A stretch of 64,000 nt of DNA from Straminergon stramineum (GCA_963920665.1 OY987271.1:20649350-20713349), one strand, 5' to 3'; positions 31,694 through 45,164 are shown, numbered from the stretch's first letter. A program made the numbers and translations. The notes: generated by a model from the sequence alone, not told the origin.

Positions 31694-34600
31694 GATTATG
31701 GATCTATCTATAGATAATATTCTTGGGGATGATAAGATTCCAACTAATTTTTATAAATTATGTGTGGATTTGGTTCAAGATGAGCTATTGGAAGTAGTGA
31801 GAGAAGTTTTTAGGTTGGAGGAGCTATTGAATTGCCATAACAAGGGTTTGATAGTGTTGATTCCTAAAGGTGGGGATGCGTCATGGATTAAAAACTTCTA
31901 GCCTGTTGAGTTATTATTGTCCTTCTACAAGTTGGTGGTAAAGGTATTAGCTTGTTGCCTTTAGAAAATCCTCTCAAAAATTATTAGACCCAATTAGATG
32001 GGTTTTATTCCTAGCTAATGCATAATTGACAACATTTTCCTAGCACAAGAGGTAATGCATTATGTGGAGGAGTCCGGATAGGATTTGACTTTACTCTTGT
32101 TAAACTTTGAAAAGACATATGACCGAATTTTATAGGTGTGATTATGGAGAAGCAAGGATTTCATCAAGATTTTACTAAAGGAGTCATGGCGCTATATAAA
32201 AATGTCTCATCATCGGCCATTGTAAATGAAGAAATTGGTGGCCAATTTGATCTATCATGTTTGGTTAGGCAAGGATATCCATTGGTGCCCTTTCTTTTTA
32301 TGGTGGTTTTGAATTCTTTGAGATACATGTTAGAAGATGACTGATGTGGTGTTAAAGGCTTTTCACTTTTAGATGGGTCAAAGATGATTGATGCTTCATA
32401 CATTGATGATATTTCATTGTATCTACTACGTAGGATTGAAAACCTTAATAAGGCATATGAAGTTTTTTCAATTTTTTGCTTGGGATCAAGTTTGAAAATG
32501 AATTGGGACAAGACTTATGCTATTTGGGCATCAAGAAACAAGAAGGATTTCATATGGGGAGTTGACTTAGGGATTACATGAGTATTGGAAGGCTCTAGAG
32601 CGAGATATCTTGGCCCTTCAATAAGGTTTCACCTTTCGTCAAATACCAACACAGAGCCATTACTCACTTTGATAAAGAAAAAGCTTAGATCATGGGTAGC
32701 AAAAATGGTATCAACAACTCGTTGGGTAATCATTATAAATCAAGTTTTATTGGCTGTGTGTTGGCATACTTTGGCATGTTGTGGAATTTCGAGGAAAATT
32801 GTGTTATCATTTGGGGTTTGGTGATGCAGTATTTGTGGATGGGTAGAGAGGAAGGAAGAGGAAGGAAGATGCACTTCTTGAGTCAAATTGACAGCATATA
32901 TATAGTTGTAGAAATGCAACTAGAGGGTGGCATTCAATTGATTGACCCTTATTTACAAATTTAGGGCTTATTGGCTAAGTTAATCATTCGCCACTTAGCT
33001 TTAGGGAATGAGCCTTAGAAAAAATTATTATTGTACAAGATTTTGACAAGTCAGCCATTTGGAGATGCGAAATGGTAGCAAATGTCAAATTAGATTTTCT
33101 ATAGCAAGGGGACTAAATGAGAGAATCATTATTCTTTAATAGCGGTGTGCATCAAGGCATTTATTGTAGTAAGGAATAATCTTACTCAAAAAGTGCAGAA
33201 ATTATAGATAGTGTCTTGAGACAACCTTTATTTGGGAACCTACTAGTTTTAGAAGGTGAGAAAATCCCTTTAGGGATGGGTCTTAATATGGAATTGCATC
33301 TTTGGGTGAGGGTTAGAATTACTCATATAAAGGACATATGGGATTTACACAAGGAAGGTTGCCTTTAGATGGAAGACATTCAAAAGGAAACTTCCACAAC
33401 AAGGAGTTGTTACAAAAAAAAGGTTGGGACAGGAGGCTTAAAATTCTTTTGCATATCTTGTGGGACACGAGAGCTAATCTAGAGAGGAAGATATAGCGTG
33501 GCTAAATGTACTTTGAAGTGAATACTTCTATCATCACAAAATCTTAGCATAAGTAGAAAGTTCAATCATGAGGTTCAAGCAAAATTTGGAGTAGGGTTCT
33601 TTGGTCTAGGAGGAAGGGGATTATCAACTACCAATTTCAATTCTAAGATATGCTAGAGTCGTTGAATGGGATGCAATTTCTTGGAATTTTTAAGAATGTA
33701 ACCCTAAAACTATTCCAAATAAATCTAGTTTTGTGTGGGCTTTATATGGAGGATCAATGTTAAATCTTCAATGGGACTTGGACAAATGGTTTTAGGGGAA
33801 AATGGATAGATTAAAAGAATCTCCTTTCTTTGGTTACATGGCTAGGAGAGGATACAAGCAAGGCTTAAATCCAGAGGCAAGAGATCTATTGGTGTTTAAG
33901 AGTTGTTCAATCAAGGCTTTTCAAATTTGGAGGTTAAGAAGGTTTTTGAATTTCTATGGCATAATAGTTGCCCTAGAAAGTAGACAATGTTTGTCTAGCA
34001 AACTTTAAATAGGAGAATTGTTAGGGGGGAGTGGTTGTCTTGGAGAATTATAAATGCTCAAGTTGGATGCATTATGTGCCCTAGCTAGATAGAAACTACA
34101 ACTCATTTGTTTTGAGACTATCTAGTCACCTGGGACTTGTGGAACAAGTTTAACAATTTGGCATCTTCCTCCAACACCCCGAAGATTGAATCTCTTCAAC
34201 AAGCTTTGTTAGGAGTCTTCAATACTACTATTGGAGGTTAGCAAAATAAGTTTGTATATAAGAACCAACTTTGGGATTTGTTGAGGACTTTCTTAGTTTG
34301 GCACATTTGGATTGATGGGTGTAGCAAATGATATGGAAGTCAAGATAATAGCATTCGCAATATTTTTAACAAGACTTCGATCTCAATGTTGCACACTAGC
34401 ATGGAAGTTTGGAAGCCTTTCCATTCTATTTAAAAAATCCAAAAACTCTAACAAGCATTGAAGCGCTTTATGCTATGGAATGGACATTGCTTTTATGTAC
34501 TTCTAGAGACGGAGTTTGGCACTTTACAGTGCCTCCGATTTTCCTTTAATCTTCATGTGTGTTTGTTTTTAATTTGAAGGGGGCACTCATGCCCCCTTCT
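31694..34600 (+). pseudogene. LINE fragment 3 of 3: reverse transcriptase and zf-RVT region
   Basis: Reverse transcriptase blocks appear in order over several frames: DDKIPTNFYKLC (the PGPDGIP-FYK region), GLIVLIPKGG, KNF-PVEL, then PN-stop-MGFI (TAG 31995-31997 replaces the conserved Gln of PNQ-GF), DNIFLAQEVMHYV, LLNFEKTYDRI, a loop with LSCLVRQGYPLVPFLF, SYIDDISLY (the catalytic F/YADD with Ile for Ala), FCLGSSLKMNWDKT, YLGPSI, and INQVLLAVCWHTL. Around 34060-34150, CIMCPS-IETTTHLF-DYL matches the Cys-rich zf-RVT domain. At least ten stops and several frameshifts make it inactive. Confidence 0.9.
34579..34596 (+). terminator. 3' hairpin of the LINE
   Basis: GGGGGCA-CTCA-TGCCCCC: a perfect 7-bp stem with a 4-base loop, 300-400 bp after the zf-RVT region and likely at or near the LINE 3' end. 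Stem-loops at this place are recognised by the reverse transcriptase in several LINE families; here that is inference. A run of ten A follows at about 34887, too far to be its tail with certainty. Confidence 0.5.
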
Positions 34601-36400
34601 TTGCCCTTCATAGCATGAGGTTTGACCTCCCGGGATTGAAGTTGCCATCACATGTAAAAGACAAAGGGGAATGTGGATTGCAAGGTAGAACACATTGCCA
34701 ACTAATTGCTAAGGGGATGAGGTTGAGCGTTGAGGCAATGAAGAAGGAAGCACAAATCAAAGAATTAGAAGGTTTGAAAGATGAAGGTTGTGATGATGGA
34801 GGTCCTGAAGAGGAAGGTGAAAGTGAGAATAGGGATTGACATGAAATAGTTTCAACATTTTCTTGCCAAAAATCAAGACAATTGTGAAAAAAAAAAGATA
34901 TGATTAACATGATTTCATATATACTCTTCTTGTGATGTTAAGGACAATGTGAAGGGGTTGAAGAGGGCGAGTTGGCCTAAATGAATGTCATGAGCATTTG
35001 TATAGGATAGGAGCAACTATTTCTAAAGCTTGGAGATAATTTAGCACCTAAAAGAAAGGGCTAATTGATTTAATTAGGGCCCCATCTTCTTGAAGTGTAG
35101 ACTTGTAGAACACTTGTATACTTGCGCTTTAAGTCTATATATTAGACAATACTTTTATATTTCTATACTCTTGACAAATTTCTCCATTTCATTATCTACT
35201 TTATGTACATTGTATTATGTTCAACTAACTTTTATGTCACTCACATGCTTTCATAAACCAAGGCTATATAGTCAATTAATTTGACATGTCCTTAATGATT
35301 ATGTTGTTCAAGCTTAAAATGAAAAACAAGCAAAGTCACTTATAAAAAAACATCACAATCAACCTAAAATGCATCTTCATTAATGAAATCTCACAATAAT
35401 ACCAAGCAACTTCGTATGTATGCAAAAACATCAAATTTCTTTATAATGCTTGAGAGCAACATGATTAAGTTTTTGATTAATCTTCTCCACATTATATTTA
35501 AGAGGTAAAATACCCATGGTAAATATCATCTATAGTAAATCTAAAAATCTATTATACATATATTATATATCTAACACCCTAAAGAACAAAGCTATATATA
35601 TAGTGAGGAATATGGATTTCCTCACAAGCCTTTATGTCCTTACTAACTTGTTAGATACATTGTTTCAAGTCAATTCTAAGTCTCATTTGACCTTTAACAT
35701 CTATTTTCATGTCTTTTTCATTTTATTCTAATAGACTTAAAACATTCACACTTAATTTCCATTAAAATCTACTACAAAAAGATTCCCACACTACAATAAT
35801 ATTGTATTTGACTCCTAGAATAACAATTATATACTACTCTATAGCAATCAAATATAACACCATCCAAGTAGAATATGTCACCATTTTGGAGCTCTTAAAT
35901 ATGTAAAAGGTATAATAATTATCTAAATTAGGAATGTCTTGTACCATAGGATCCAACTCAATATAAAGACAAACTTTTTACACCAATGTTTACCTCAATT
36001 CATGCACATTCTATATCAAATTCACCCAAAACACCATATTGCAGCCAAATATGGGCTTAGTAAGGTCGACTTCCAAGCTTCTTCTAACGCGCCCGGTTTA
36101 GCCGGTGCCATTCCACCGGGAGCTCCATTTTCGGCCAGTATGTCCCAAACGAATGGATAAGGAGATGACTTGTTCTGCAGGTCGTCTTACTCTGTTTCCC
36201 TTTCCCTTATCTGATGCTCTCCTTTTACACGGGTTCTTTCGTAGGGACCTCAGTCCCCGTCCCCCTGTCTCGATTCAATTGAGTTTTTGTGTTTGCGGTT
36301 TTCGCCGTTCGGCTTCAATTTGGAGGATTGGTGGAAATCAGAGCTTCCTTTACATTACATTGCAAGGATCGCACTTGTAGAACTTTTTTTTGTAGTTTAG
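34601..36400. other. Gene-free stretch between the LINE and the bS6c gene
   Basis: No convincing gene. A short open frame at 34615-34839 (LPGLKLPSHVKDKGECG, then an acidic end) has no recognisable match. From 36060 the DNA becomes more GC-rich and presumably holds the promoter and 5' UTR of the bS6c gene; no TATA box is evident. Confidence 0.5.
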
Positions 36401-36413
36401 AATCTGTTTAGAA

Positions 36414-37802
36414 ATGGCTCTTGCGGTGGCTGGTTCAGTGGCTGCTCTGCAAGGCCTTACTGGCCTTAACGTTGCAGGTAGCAGCAATGCAGCGACGGCA
36501 TCTGCATCTTCAGGTGTATTCGGCTTTCTTCCAGGGTTAAAGGCGAAGTCCGGCGCTTGCAAGAGTTGCTTTCGAAGGGTTGTGGCCGTTACTGTGCGGG
36601 CTGTGGCTATGCAAGACTCCTTGACCGGGATGGGGGAGGATAACGATGGTTTTGGAGACCTCGGTATGGAGCTAGGTCAAAGGGAAATCAGGCAGTACCC
36701 GCCTGGTTTGCAGCGGTATGAAACAATGACCGTTTTGCGTCCGGACATCACTGAGGACCAGCGCCTCGCCCTCACGCAGCGATACGAGGAGGTATGATGT
36801 GTTGCTTTGTCGCTCTTACAGTCTAATTTCGATGTTGAGCACTGAACTATAATTTGGCATTTTTTTGATCATATGCGTCTTCTGATGTTTCACATGGTGA
36901 TTGATAAGAAGATATTATGTGCATTTGGGATATTATCAAAGGTGTCAAGGGCTTGTTGTATGTAAATGTTTGGTAAATGTATAGGAAGAGTTCAGTGTGT
37001 TCGTGTTTCCTGTGTGTCTGCGAAGATAAGTACTTCTACATTTCTCCTTTGAAGTTACTTAATGTGCTTGTTGCACGATTTAGGTCGAAGTCATGTGACT
37101 GCACAATCCCGATTCTCTTTAGAGAGTACCCGGAAAGTCTTAACCTGGCTCTCATGTCACAGCGCATTTGGTTTCTGGAGTCGAGCTGAGCGTATTGCAA
37201 TGCTACTAGTGCTGCCGACGAGCTTCTATAATTGCCTCTCCATCTCCACCAGTAGTCAGATATTTTTCCAATTTTAGGGTTTATTGGTTTGTGACAATGT
37301 CTGACCTAATTTGTGAAAGCCCGGACTCTCTTCCAATTTCGTTTCATTTAAGGATGAAATTTTCTTGACTCTTGTTACTTGTCTTTTCGTGCTACTGAAT
37401 TCTGCGAGAACAGGAGTAGGAATGTGAAGTGTAAAATAAATTCCAGAGCAGCTGATTGTCATATGAAGGGGCATCTTCGTTTGCACAGAGTATGAGTCTT
37501 TCCGAAAAGAAGCCATCTAAGTTAGTACGCTCTCAGTACCATTTTTCTAAACTGTACTCGTGTTAATGTAGGCTATCATCGCTGGAGGTGGATTGGACGT
37601 GGAGATGTTTAACAGAGGTATGCAGCCCTTGGCTTACAATATTAAGACGAAGAACATGGCAGGTTTGGCAAACAGATATTTGGACGGAATATATCTGTTG
37701 TTTACTTATGTAACGAAGCCGGAGAGCCAAAATGCTCTGCAGAAGAGACTGAATTCGGACGACGATATCATCCGCTCCACCACCTTCCGGCTCAAGGCCT
37801 AG
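36414..37802 (+). CDS. RPS6: Plastid ribosomal protein bS6c, nuclear-encoded
   Basis: Two exons: 36414-36791 (donor GAG|GTATGA) and 37572-37802 (acceptor TGTAG|GCT), phase 0, 202 residues, stop TAG. The product is the small-subunit protein S6 of chloroplast ribosomes, which binds 16S rRNA with bS18. Residues 1 to about 65 are rich in Ala, Ser, Gly and Arg with almost no acidic residues, a typical chloroplast transit peptide. The S6 core follows: YETMTVLRPDITEDQRLALTQ (split: YETMTVLRPDIT / EDQRLAL), the conserved GGLDVE turn after the intron, LAYNIKTK, YLDGIYLLFTYVTKP, and DDDIIRSTTFRL at the C-terminus. The order and length fit plastid S6 of plants. It is intact, with no unusual codons, and single-copy in the window. 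The start is the first ATG and gives the whole transit peptide. Confidence 0.93.
36792..37571 (+). other. Intron of the bS6c gene (780 bp)
   Basis: GT at 36792-36793 and AG at 37570-37571; T-rich before the acceptor (GTGTTAATGTAG). The open frames inside it are without recognisable products. Confidence 0.85.
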
Positions 37803-39482
37803 AGAAGGTTTTGCTTTTCTTAGAGATAGAATTGAGACTGTACGCCATCATCCGCTTGTTATTTTTGGCCTTGAAACAGGCAAAACTAATGTGCAGCAGA
37901 AACTTCTGATAAGGCATTTTTTCCCTTCACTTTGTATGCCTTACCCTCGGTTTGGTTTTCTGTACCGTAACTGCCTGTTGATTCTAAATCCCCTAACTCG
38001 ATGGTTTTCCACTTTGGAATTGGTTTTGACCCTCCAGGTTTACGTTTTGTCGTTGCCGTGGGTGTGTTGATACTATATGTCCCCAGGCCAAAAAATGTTG
38101 GGTACCAGTATACTTGTCTTTCTGCAGCAAAACCTCTTTCAAGTCACATTCCAATATGTACCAGAATCAGGAGGTTGATCGTAGTATGTGAGATACCAAG
38201 AGAATGGTGTAGACCATATTACGTTGATTCAATCCCTAATACTGAGAAGTCCAATGTTGTTTAGCAAATTCACGTAATTCCAGAAGTAACGCAACTTATG
38301 ATACTCGTGCGTTTTTTAATAATTGAACTAAAGATTGTAGTAGAGCGACCAAACAGAAACAGAAATTTGACTTGGATAGTGATTTATTTCCTCGTGACGT
38401 CAACCGTGGCTTCTTTGTTTCCAATTTTTTCATATAGTTGCCCATTTAAATTGTATTTAGTGCCAAAATAAGCCCCAAAACAAAGAATATTGAATTTGAC
38501 CAAAGTAACAGGATCGGTCAAGCATGACAATCAAATTTATCATTTCTGGATGTTACATTGAGCTTGCGCATTTGTCATCATGCCCAATATAATCAGACTC
38601 TAAAAATTTAAGCCAACCTTACAGGTTGAAGTCGAGTTCCTTATCTCACACATAACATTGCTTCTGTTGTTCATGTTTGAATTTCGAAGATAATGTTTGA
38701 ATATGTATTGCATGGCCAAATCTTGACTTGAGTGATATTTATGATACAATACAGTTAATCGCAGAGGCCATCCCCAGCTGTAACAGTAGTGTCAGAGGAA
38801 GGTTTAACAAGGAATAGTACAAAGAAACTCAGCAGTGACAGCACCAAACTCCATCCATCAGACCCTAGTTTTGGTGCTCTAAAGAGTTTATCCTGTGTTT
38901 TCTCAAAGCTCTAAGTTTATCCTGTGTTTTTCTCACACTTTAAGATTAACTATAAAACATACATTGAGTGTGTATCCAGTAAGAATTGTGACCATGGCAT
39001 CAATGGCAAAGAATATATGTATTGATTAAAACATCTTCAGGGTACACACTTTCTGGACATGGCTGTACTGTACTGTACATGGAAGCTTTTATAAAAACGA
39101 GTGTCATCAGATACTGTTTCAGCACCTCAGGAGCTGCAATGGTTAAAAAGAGAGGCCTTTGATCACAAAATCACTCAACCAGCAGCACTACTACTCTTAA
39201 CGGTTTCACAGAACACTCTCCTACTAAAATAAGGCTCGTTACGGACAAATCCACTTCCATCAAAACCCAATGATGCTTTCTAATTTTTAATGGGCTGCAA
39301 GTAGCGTTTGGTAAATGATATGCTGCATCAAGAACCCTGCCAAAAAACAGACCAATGAAATTCATTGAAGAATGCGGATGAGCCTGTAACAAAGAAATGA
39401 TCTGGGAAAGTCAAAGTCAACTCTCTCTGAAACACGGCGATGGAAAATGATTTGCGGAGAGTCTGGTACCTTATTAAACGAA
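37803..39482. other. Intergenic region between two convergent host genes
   Basis: Contains the 3' UTR of the bS6c gene and that of the minus-strand gene ending at 39483. No gene, RNA or ordered repeat recognised. Confidence 0.6.
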
Positions 39483-42234
39483 CTAGTAAAGGTCACCAAT
39501 CTTCCTATTCTTCTTCGATGCCTTCTTCGCGGTTGATCTAGTGCGCACCCCGCTCACATCATCTGTCTTCTGCGTCTTCGGGGAAACCTGCTCATGGAAA
39601 AAAATCTCGTCCTGAAGCTATTGAATGGAATCCACGAGGCAAGTAGAAAACCAATTGTGAATACAAGGCAATCAAGATGTTCCTTACTTCCCTGCCTCCC
39701 TCTTCTATCAAGTAGATCAAAACAGGAAGCTCAACTGGGAACGAGCCCTTGCACTGACTGAGAGGTAGACTTCGCATCCTATTCCAAAATTTGGAACAAC
39801 AGAGCACAAAGTGAAATCTGTATGCCACAATGAAAAACGATTGACATCATACCCTAGGGGCAGATTTGGAGTTCTCTGCAGAAAGTATTAACCCACGAAG
39901 ACCTGCCGAGACACGTTTGGGCCTTTTCATTCCAGCTGGTGAAGGCTCAGATGGCTTCACATTGTGTATCTCAGACAGAGGTTTAGTTGCTACTCGGGCT
40001 GGTCTCTCATACTGCAGTGCTTGCGCAAGGCCTCTGTCTCCAGCTGTCAGCCTTCTGGGCCTCTTGTGAACTCCATCTGTTCAAACAAAAATTTAAGTTA
40101 CTCTCGGACAAAAGCAGAGAAGGCAAACACTAAAAGATACCTAATTAACATGCCATTTAGGTGAACGGAAAGCACATGTATGCATGTCAGCTCTGTACCA
40201 TAGATGGCATTAATGTAGAGGATACTAAACCCCTTAAGGACCTGATCTCGTCTCCAAAACCAACCCCTCTTACCAACAGCTCATCTATTCATATGACTGG
40301 TTGGACTTGGCAGCAAATGCATGCCTGACGCAGGACTTGGCTAAATGTCTATGGCCACTGATCTTTGAATGCAGATGGAGTTGTCTGCGTCCTACAACCT
40401 CCTGCTCTAAAATGGCATAAGAAATTCAGATATAAAGATGAAAATTTGATCTGAACAGATTTGGTTCTTGTACCCCTAAGGTTTTTCCACGACTCTATAC
40501 ATCTCCAAAACATCACTACTACATAAGTTAAAATACTAAATTTGACACAAATAGAATTCATTACCGCACAGTTTAGTTTTTAGTGGTACAATATCATAGG
40601 GAGCTTAATCTTTAATTCCCGGATCCTTTCCCAATTCAGAATGTGCCATTTCCACTAGTTACGGGTCCCTTTCCCCGGATGCTGATAATTCCCTTTAGTG
40701 CAAATAGCCAGGAAATATTTGCACCTAAAGAAAACGCAGCAAACACCCGGGAAAAGAAGGCCGAGGCATGCACGATCCCCATATGGAAATTCTAGATGTT
40801 CTCCCAGCGCAAGTTCGTGTACACGGAACAGCAAAAACGCTAGAATCCTTTCAGTACTTTCTATGCATTCGAACTTACTTTCATGATGCTCGGGACCGGC
40901 CGTATCAGCAGTCGCAGCCTCCCCGTCCTTGGATCTGCTCTCAACGTGGACGGTGCTCAGTCCATTCTCAACCTCATCAGGAGAAGATGACGTGACGGCC
41001 CCTTGCGAGTTGATGGGCGAAGGGACCTCAACCTCGGAGTCTCGAAGATAAGTGGATCGGACATTCCGCTTGGCCTGCTTGCTTTGAGAGGATCCGTTGA
41101 ACAGTGAAGCATTCACGGTTTGCGGTACACTAGCTTCCTCTGCTGCTTCACGCTTCTGCTGGTGGAGACAAGGCCAGAAACAGTGTTCCAATAATATAGT
41201 AAAGATAAGTTTAAAAAATCAAAAGCAAGCGTCTCTCGAAACTGTCTCCCAATTCAGGCTAACTGTCTCTCAAAAACAGCCAACTCATACTGCAAGAGGC
41301 AGAGAGTCTGATGACTCCTTGGTTCTTCTAAATTAAAAATTCTTAAAAAACAATAAACGAAGTTCTGTATAGACAGCTCATTCTCTGATCTTCCTTTGCA
41401 AAAAAGCCCATAGAAGATTTCCGAATGTTTACGATTACCGTACCTATCCAAGACAATGAAGCTGCTGTTATAGGTTATCAGACATTGTCCACTCTAGTTA
41501 CTCAGTATCAGGGAGAGTAGCGTACGTGAGTCGATCTTTCTTTCTAGAGAGAATAAATGGAACAGAAAATTCAAGCTTCGAAATCCGCAAAGAAATTAAT
41601 GCAAGGAGCCGTAAGATATGAGAAATGAAACGCCATGAAAAAATCCAAATAAAACAATAACTGAGAACTGAGTGGACAGTAAATGCGCTGACTGGAATCA
41701 ATTGCCACTTTGCCGGCAGAAGATTTCCCATTGTTTACGAACGAGTATTCCAAAACATTGTAGCTGCTGGCTATAGGCTATCAGACATTATCGGCTCTAG
41801 CAGAGAGCCTCATACACGAGCCTTTCTTCAGGAAACAATGAATCGAAAAGAAAAACCGAAGTTTCCAAATCCTCATGCAATGGATGAAACGTAAAGAAAA
41901 AACGCTAGCGCGCGGTTGTAGCCGTCAAACGAACCTCAAGCTGACCAGGAGGAGGTTGCGTTGCTGCGGGAGACTCGATGCTGGGGAAATCAAGCTTCAA
42001 GGGACCAGCGGTGTCACGTTCCTCGGCATCGACGTTCAGTTCGGCGACCCGGAACGTCTGAAAGGAGCCGTGGTGGATGAGTTTGACACAACCCCACGAC
42101 CGCAATGCACTCGCAGGCGACGACGATGACGACGGTTCGTGCAATATCGCTTCAAAGAGCTCGCGCGTCTCCCACGCTTTGCACTCTTCGCAGTAGTATT
42201 TCATCCACATCCGCTTCTTGTCCTCTTCCGACAT
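39483..42234 (-). CDS. Four-exon gene for a 302-residue protein of unknown function
   Basis: Minus-strand exons: 42234-41935 (donor GAG|GTTCGT), 41158-40879 (acceptor CCACCAG; donor AAA|GTAAGT), 40076-39853 (acceptor GAACAG; donor AGG|GTATGA) and 39587-39483 (acceptor GAGCAG). All phases agree and the total is 909 bp with the TAG stop. The N-terminus (MSEEDKKRMWMKYYCEECKAW) has a CxxC pair. Residues about 30-100 are Ser/Pro-rich with an Ala/Leu segment, exon 2 is Ser/Glu-rich, and exon 3 has two similar basic motifs, KRPRRLTAGDRGL and KRPKRVSAGLRGL. The C-terminus is lysine-rich (TRSTAKKASKKNRKIGDLY) and looks nuclear. I recognise no family; the repeated R-x-x-(S/T)-A-G-x-R-G-L motif may be a phosphorylation or protein-binding site. 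The first exon-1 donor choice could also be CTG|GTCAGC. Confidence 0.75.
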
Positions 42235-45150
42235 TGCCGCTCACCGCAACCACTCAAGAATCCTGCCGTCGAACAGACAACTCGCGGTTACAGCAATTGC
42301 AAAACCCTCTCCCCGCACCAGTACTCAAAACCCCCGCCCCCGCAACAACGCACCAACCCTACTAACACATCAAAATCGAAAACGAGTACACGAACTCACA
42401 AGAAACGTCGACGCACGTGCCTGCCCTTCCGCAAAACCTATAAGCTCGCAAAGCTCCCAAGATACCCCAACCACGCACTCCCGCACACAGCAAGATCGTC
42501 CAACTCAAAGAAACCTCATTAAACCTACAACGTCGAACAATCAAACGTGAGAACGAATCTATTCTCGGCCTACAGGAGTTATTAAAACTTCTGATTTGCC
42601 TGCAGTTCAGGAAAGTGGAAATTATCAATCGATTTCTACAACATCACCATGATCACGAAGCGTTGGGCAAACAAATTTCCGAGACAATTGTCGCGCAGGA
42701 AAAAGGAACCCCGAAGAGAGGGAGGGAGTGCTGGGAATAGTACTCCAATGAATTTGTTACAAACCGATTAAGAAGAAGAAGTAGAGATGAAGGCTGACGC
42801 TTCCCGAAAGTGAGCAATGCAAGACACGGTCCTCTGCCTCAACTTAACCGTCCCGTAGAATTGTGCGTGATAGCTAGAGCAGGAGCAGCAACATGGCGAG
42901 AACATAAGTAAATGTGCACGGAGACTGCGAGAAACTAAAGGAAAAGGAAAGAGGAAAGAGCGTCGGCTGCGGGGATTTATATATGAAGCTGAGGTACCGG
43001 ACTTGGAAGTCTTCTGCCTCTCCCGAAAATATTTTCGCCAAGTTACGATTGACTAATTTTAATGTAGCTTGCAGTGCGTTACAACGTACCGGTCACCACA
43101 CCGGCAGTGAGCATCTTTCTTTGCGCTCGGATAATATTTTTTATTTTTTCTTAAAATTTTGGACGCACCCTTGGATCCCTTCGATTTTCGGTACGCAGGT
43201 CAAGATGATGAGTAGTACGTTTGCTTCAAGAAAACTACTGTAGCTATCATTCTGCTCATGATTTTAACCTCCTTCAAAGTCCTTCTGATGATTGATTAAC
43301 TCGATTGCAGTGATTTTCTTTTCTGAGTTAAGGAATATTTTGATCCTGGTGGAGCGGGCAGAGCGGGAGGTCGCACTAATACCGTGATGTTCATAGTCTA
43401 CTGGCTGATGGCAACAGAGCCCGGAGCCTGCGGCTGCATCATGTGCTTTCGGCTTTGCAGGAACCGTCTCCGTCACATGCTTCTTTTTTTCGTTGTTTCC
43501 AAAACGACTTCACTTCAAGGGGAATACTAATTTGAATGTTAATTGCGATGATTTTCTTGTGGTTGATCTTTCGCTTGAAGGCCAGGGAATTAGGTTTGCA
43601 CTCGACATAACGAAAGTATATTCAAATTGTGATGATGCTCGTCTCCCGGGCGGCCGGAGCGAGCGAGCGATAGGCAATTTTATGGTGAGTTGATGATTGC
43701 TGATTTGCTGGCAGCGATGGAACCTGTTCTGTTTTTTGCATCATGAGAACTGTCCTATCATCTTGCAGAGTAGCTGTACGACCGTGCATCATTTCCGCGT
43801 GGTGGCAGGAATCCGGAATCATGAGCACCTCCTTCAGTAGTACAATGAGCTTGATTCTTGTGCCAGTCATTCTTTGTTTTCTTCAGTATGTTCCGCCAAG
43901 GATGATCGCTTGTAGCTCATGATTTCTTGAAGCTTCTTAGGCAGAACGACCACCTGTCAAATCCAGAGAGTCACCTACTTCCGGACATTCCTGCCACTGT
44001 AGCATCCGTAATGACCATCCCTACTGACACATCGAATGTGCTCTGACTGCTCTTCAAACTAAAGCCTGAATCAGCCGTGAACTTGTATTTCTGGATAAAG
44101 GAATGTTCTCTTTCCCCGAAAATTTTCAATTGCGCTTTGCTTCCCTAACAATGCGCTATTCTATTTTAAAATACTCTGTTCGTAAGCCGAAAAAATCAAC
44201 TCAATATAGTTACTGAATCAGTAGCGGGAGAATGATGTGATTCAGTATCCCTTACCGAGCCGTGAACTCCATCTTTGTTGCAGCCGGTATTTGAAATTAC
44301 AGAATATTTAACTAATGTGCGTGATTGACCTTGTCTCGATCGAAACCGTATACAGTTCCAGGAGCTTCGTCCCGTCATGAACGGTTGCCGGGCTCGCTGT
44401 GCCCAGAATCGTTACTAGCAAGGTGATGACTGCACAATCGATTACGCCGTCGCTATTAAAAATTCAGTTTGAGAGTTTGATTTCTTGTCTCGTATATTTT
44501 CGTTTACTTGTGCAGATTCAAAGTGGAGGTAGTTCTATTAGTCGTGGTTGCAACATGCTTTGGCGAGGTTGTCTCTTTGCACTTCTTTGTGAAACCGAAG
44601 TGACAACTGGTAAAGTTACAGCGTTTCCAAGTGTATCCGAATCAGTTCACTTTTTCATCACGCTCTGCAAGGTTTTAGGGTTCCAGAAGAACTCCAGGGC
44701 GGTGAGAGTCAAGAATCTGTTTGTTTTCGAGTCACACACTAAGAAATTCCATATGACAATGACGGACAATATTTACGATTTATTAATACTTGTGAGAGTA
44801 GGGGAGAAAGTTTCAAAGTAGGATTCTCTTTTCTTGAGGACTTTAGGATGGATGCCATATGATTAGCATTTTCCATTTCATTGTTGGACAATGCCATATT
44901 TAACTAAATCTAGATCATGGATGGAATTTTGGACTATGTTTGCAATTTGCATAACATTGTGAGATCTTCTCATGTTGAAGGACATAGACTTTCCAATGTT
45001 TTGTATAGATCTCCTAATGATTTCATATAATATAAGCAATATATGCAAAACATCATGAGATCTATTGATATTTTGTGTATATTTTCAAACTTTTTTTTTT
45101 ATTATTATTTTTGAACTTTGAACTATCTAAATCTAGTTAAATATGGCATA
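42235..45150. other. Upstream region of the 302-residue gene and intergenic DNA
   Basis: 42235-43000 is more GC-rich and C-rich on the plus strand, probably 5' UTR and promoter of the minus-strand gene; no TATA box seen. At 43645-43675 there is a short GC-rich run (CCCGGGCGGCCGGAGCGAG). Open frames here (for example 44399-44821, starting with GTG) have no recognisable product. After about 44830 the DNA turns AT-rich. Confidence 0.5.
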
Positions 45151-45164
45151 ATATCAAACATATT

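Noticed and set aside
34615..34839. 74-codon frame after the LINE
   Set aside because: No match to gag or other domains; the acidic end is of low complexity.
44399..44821. 140-codon open frame on the plus strand
   Set aside because: It starts with GTG, has no recognisable motif or splice partner, and its composition looks like intergenic DNA.
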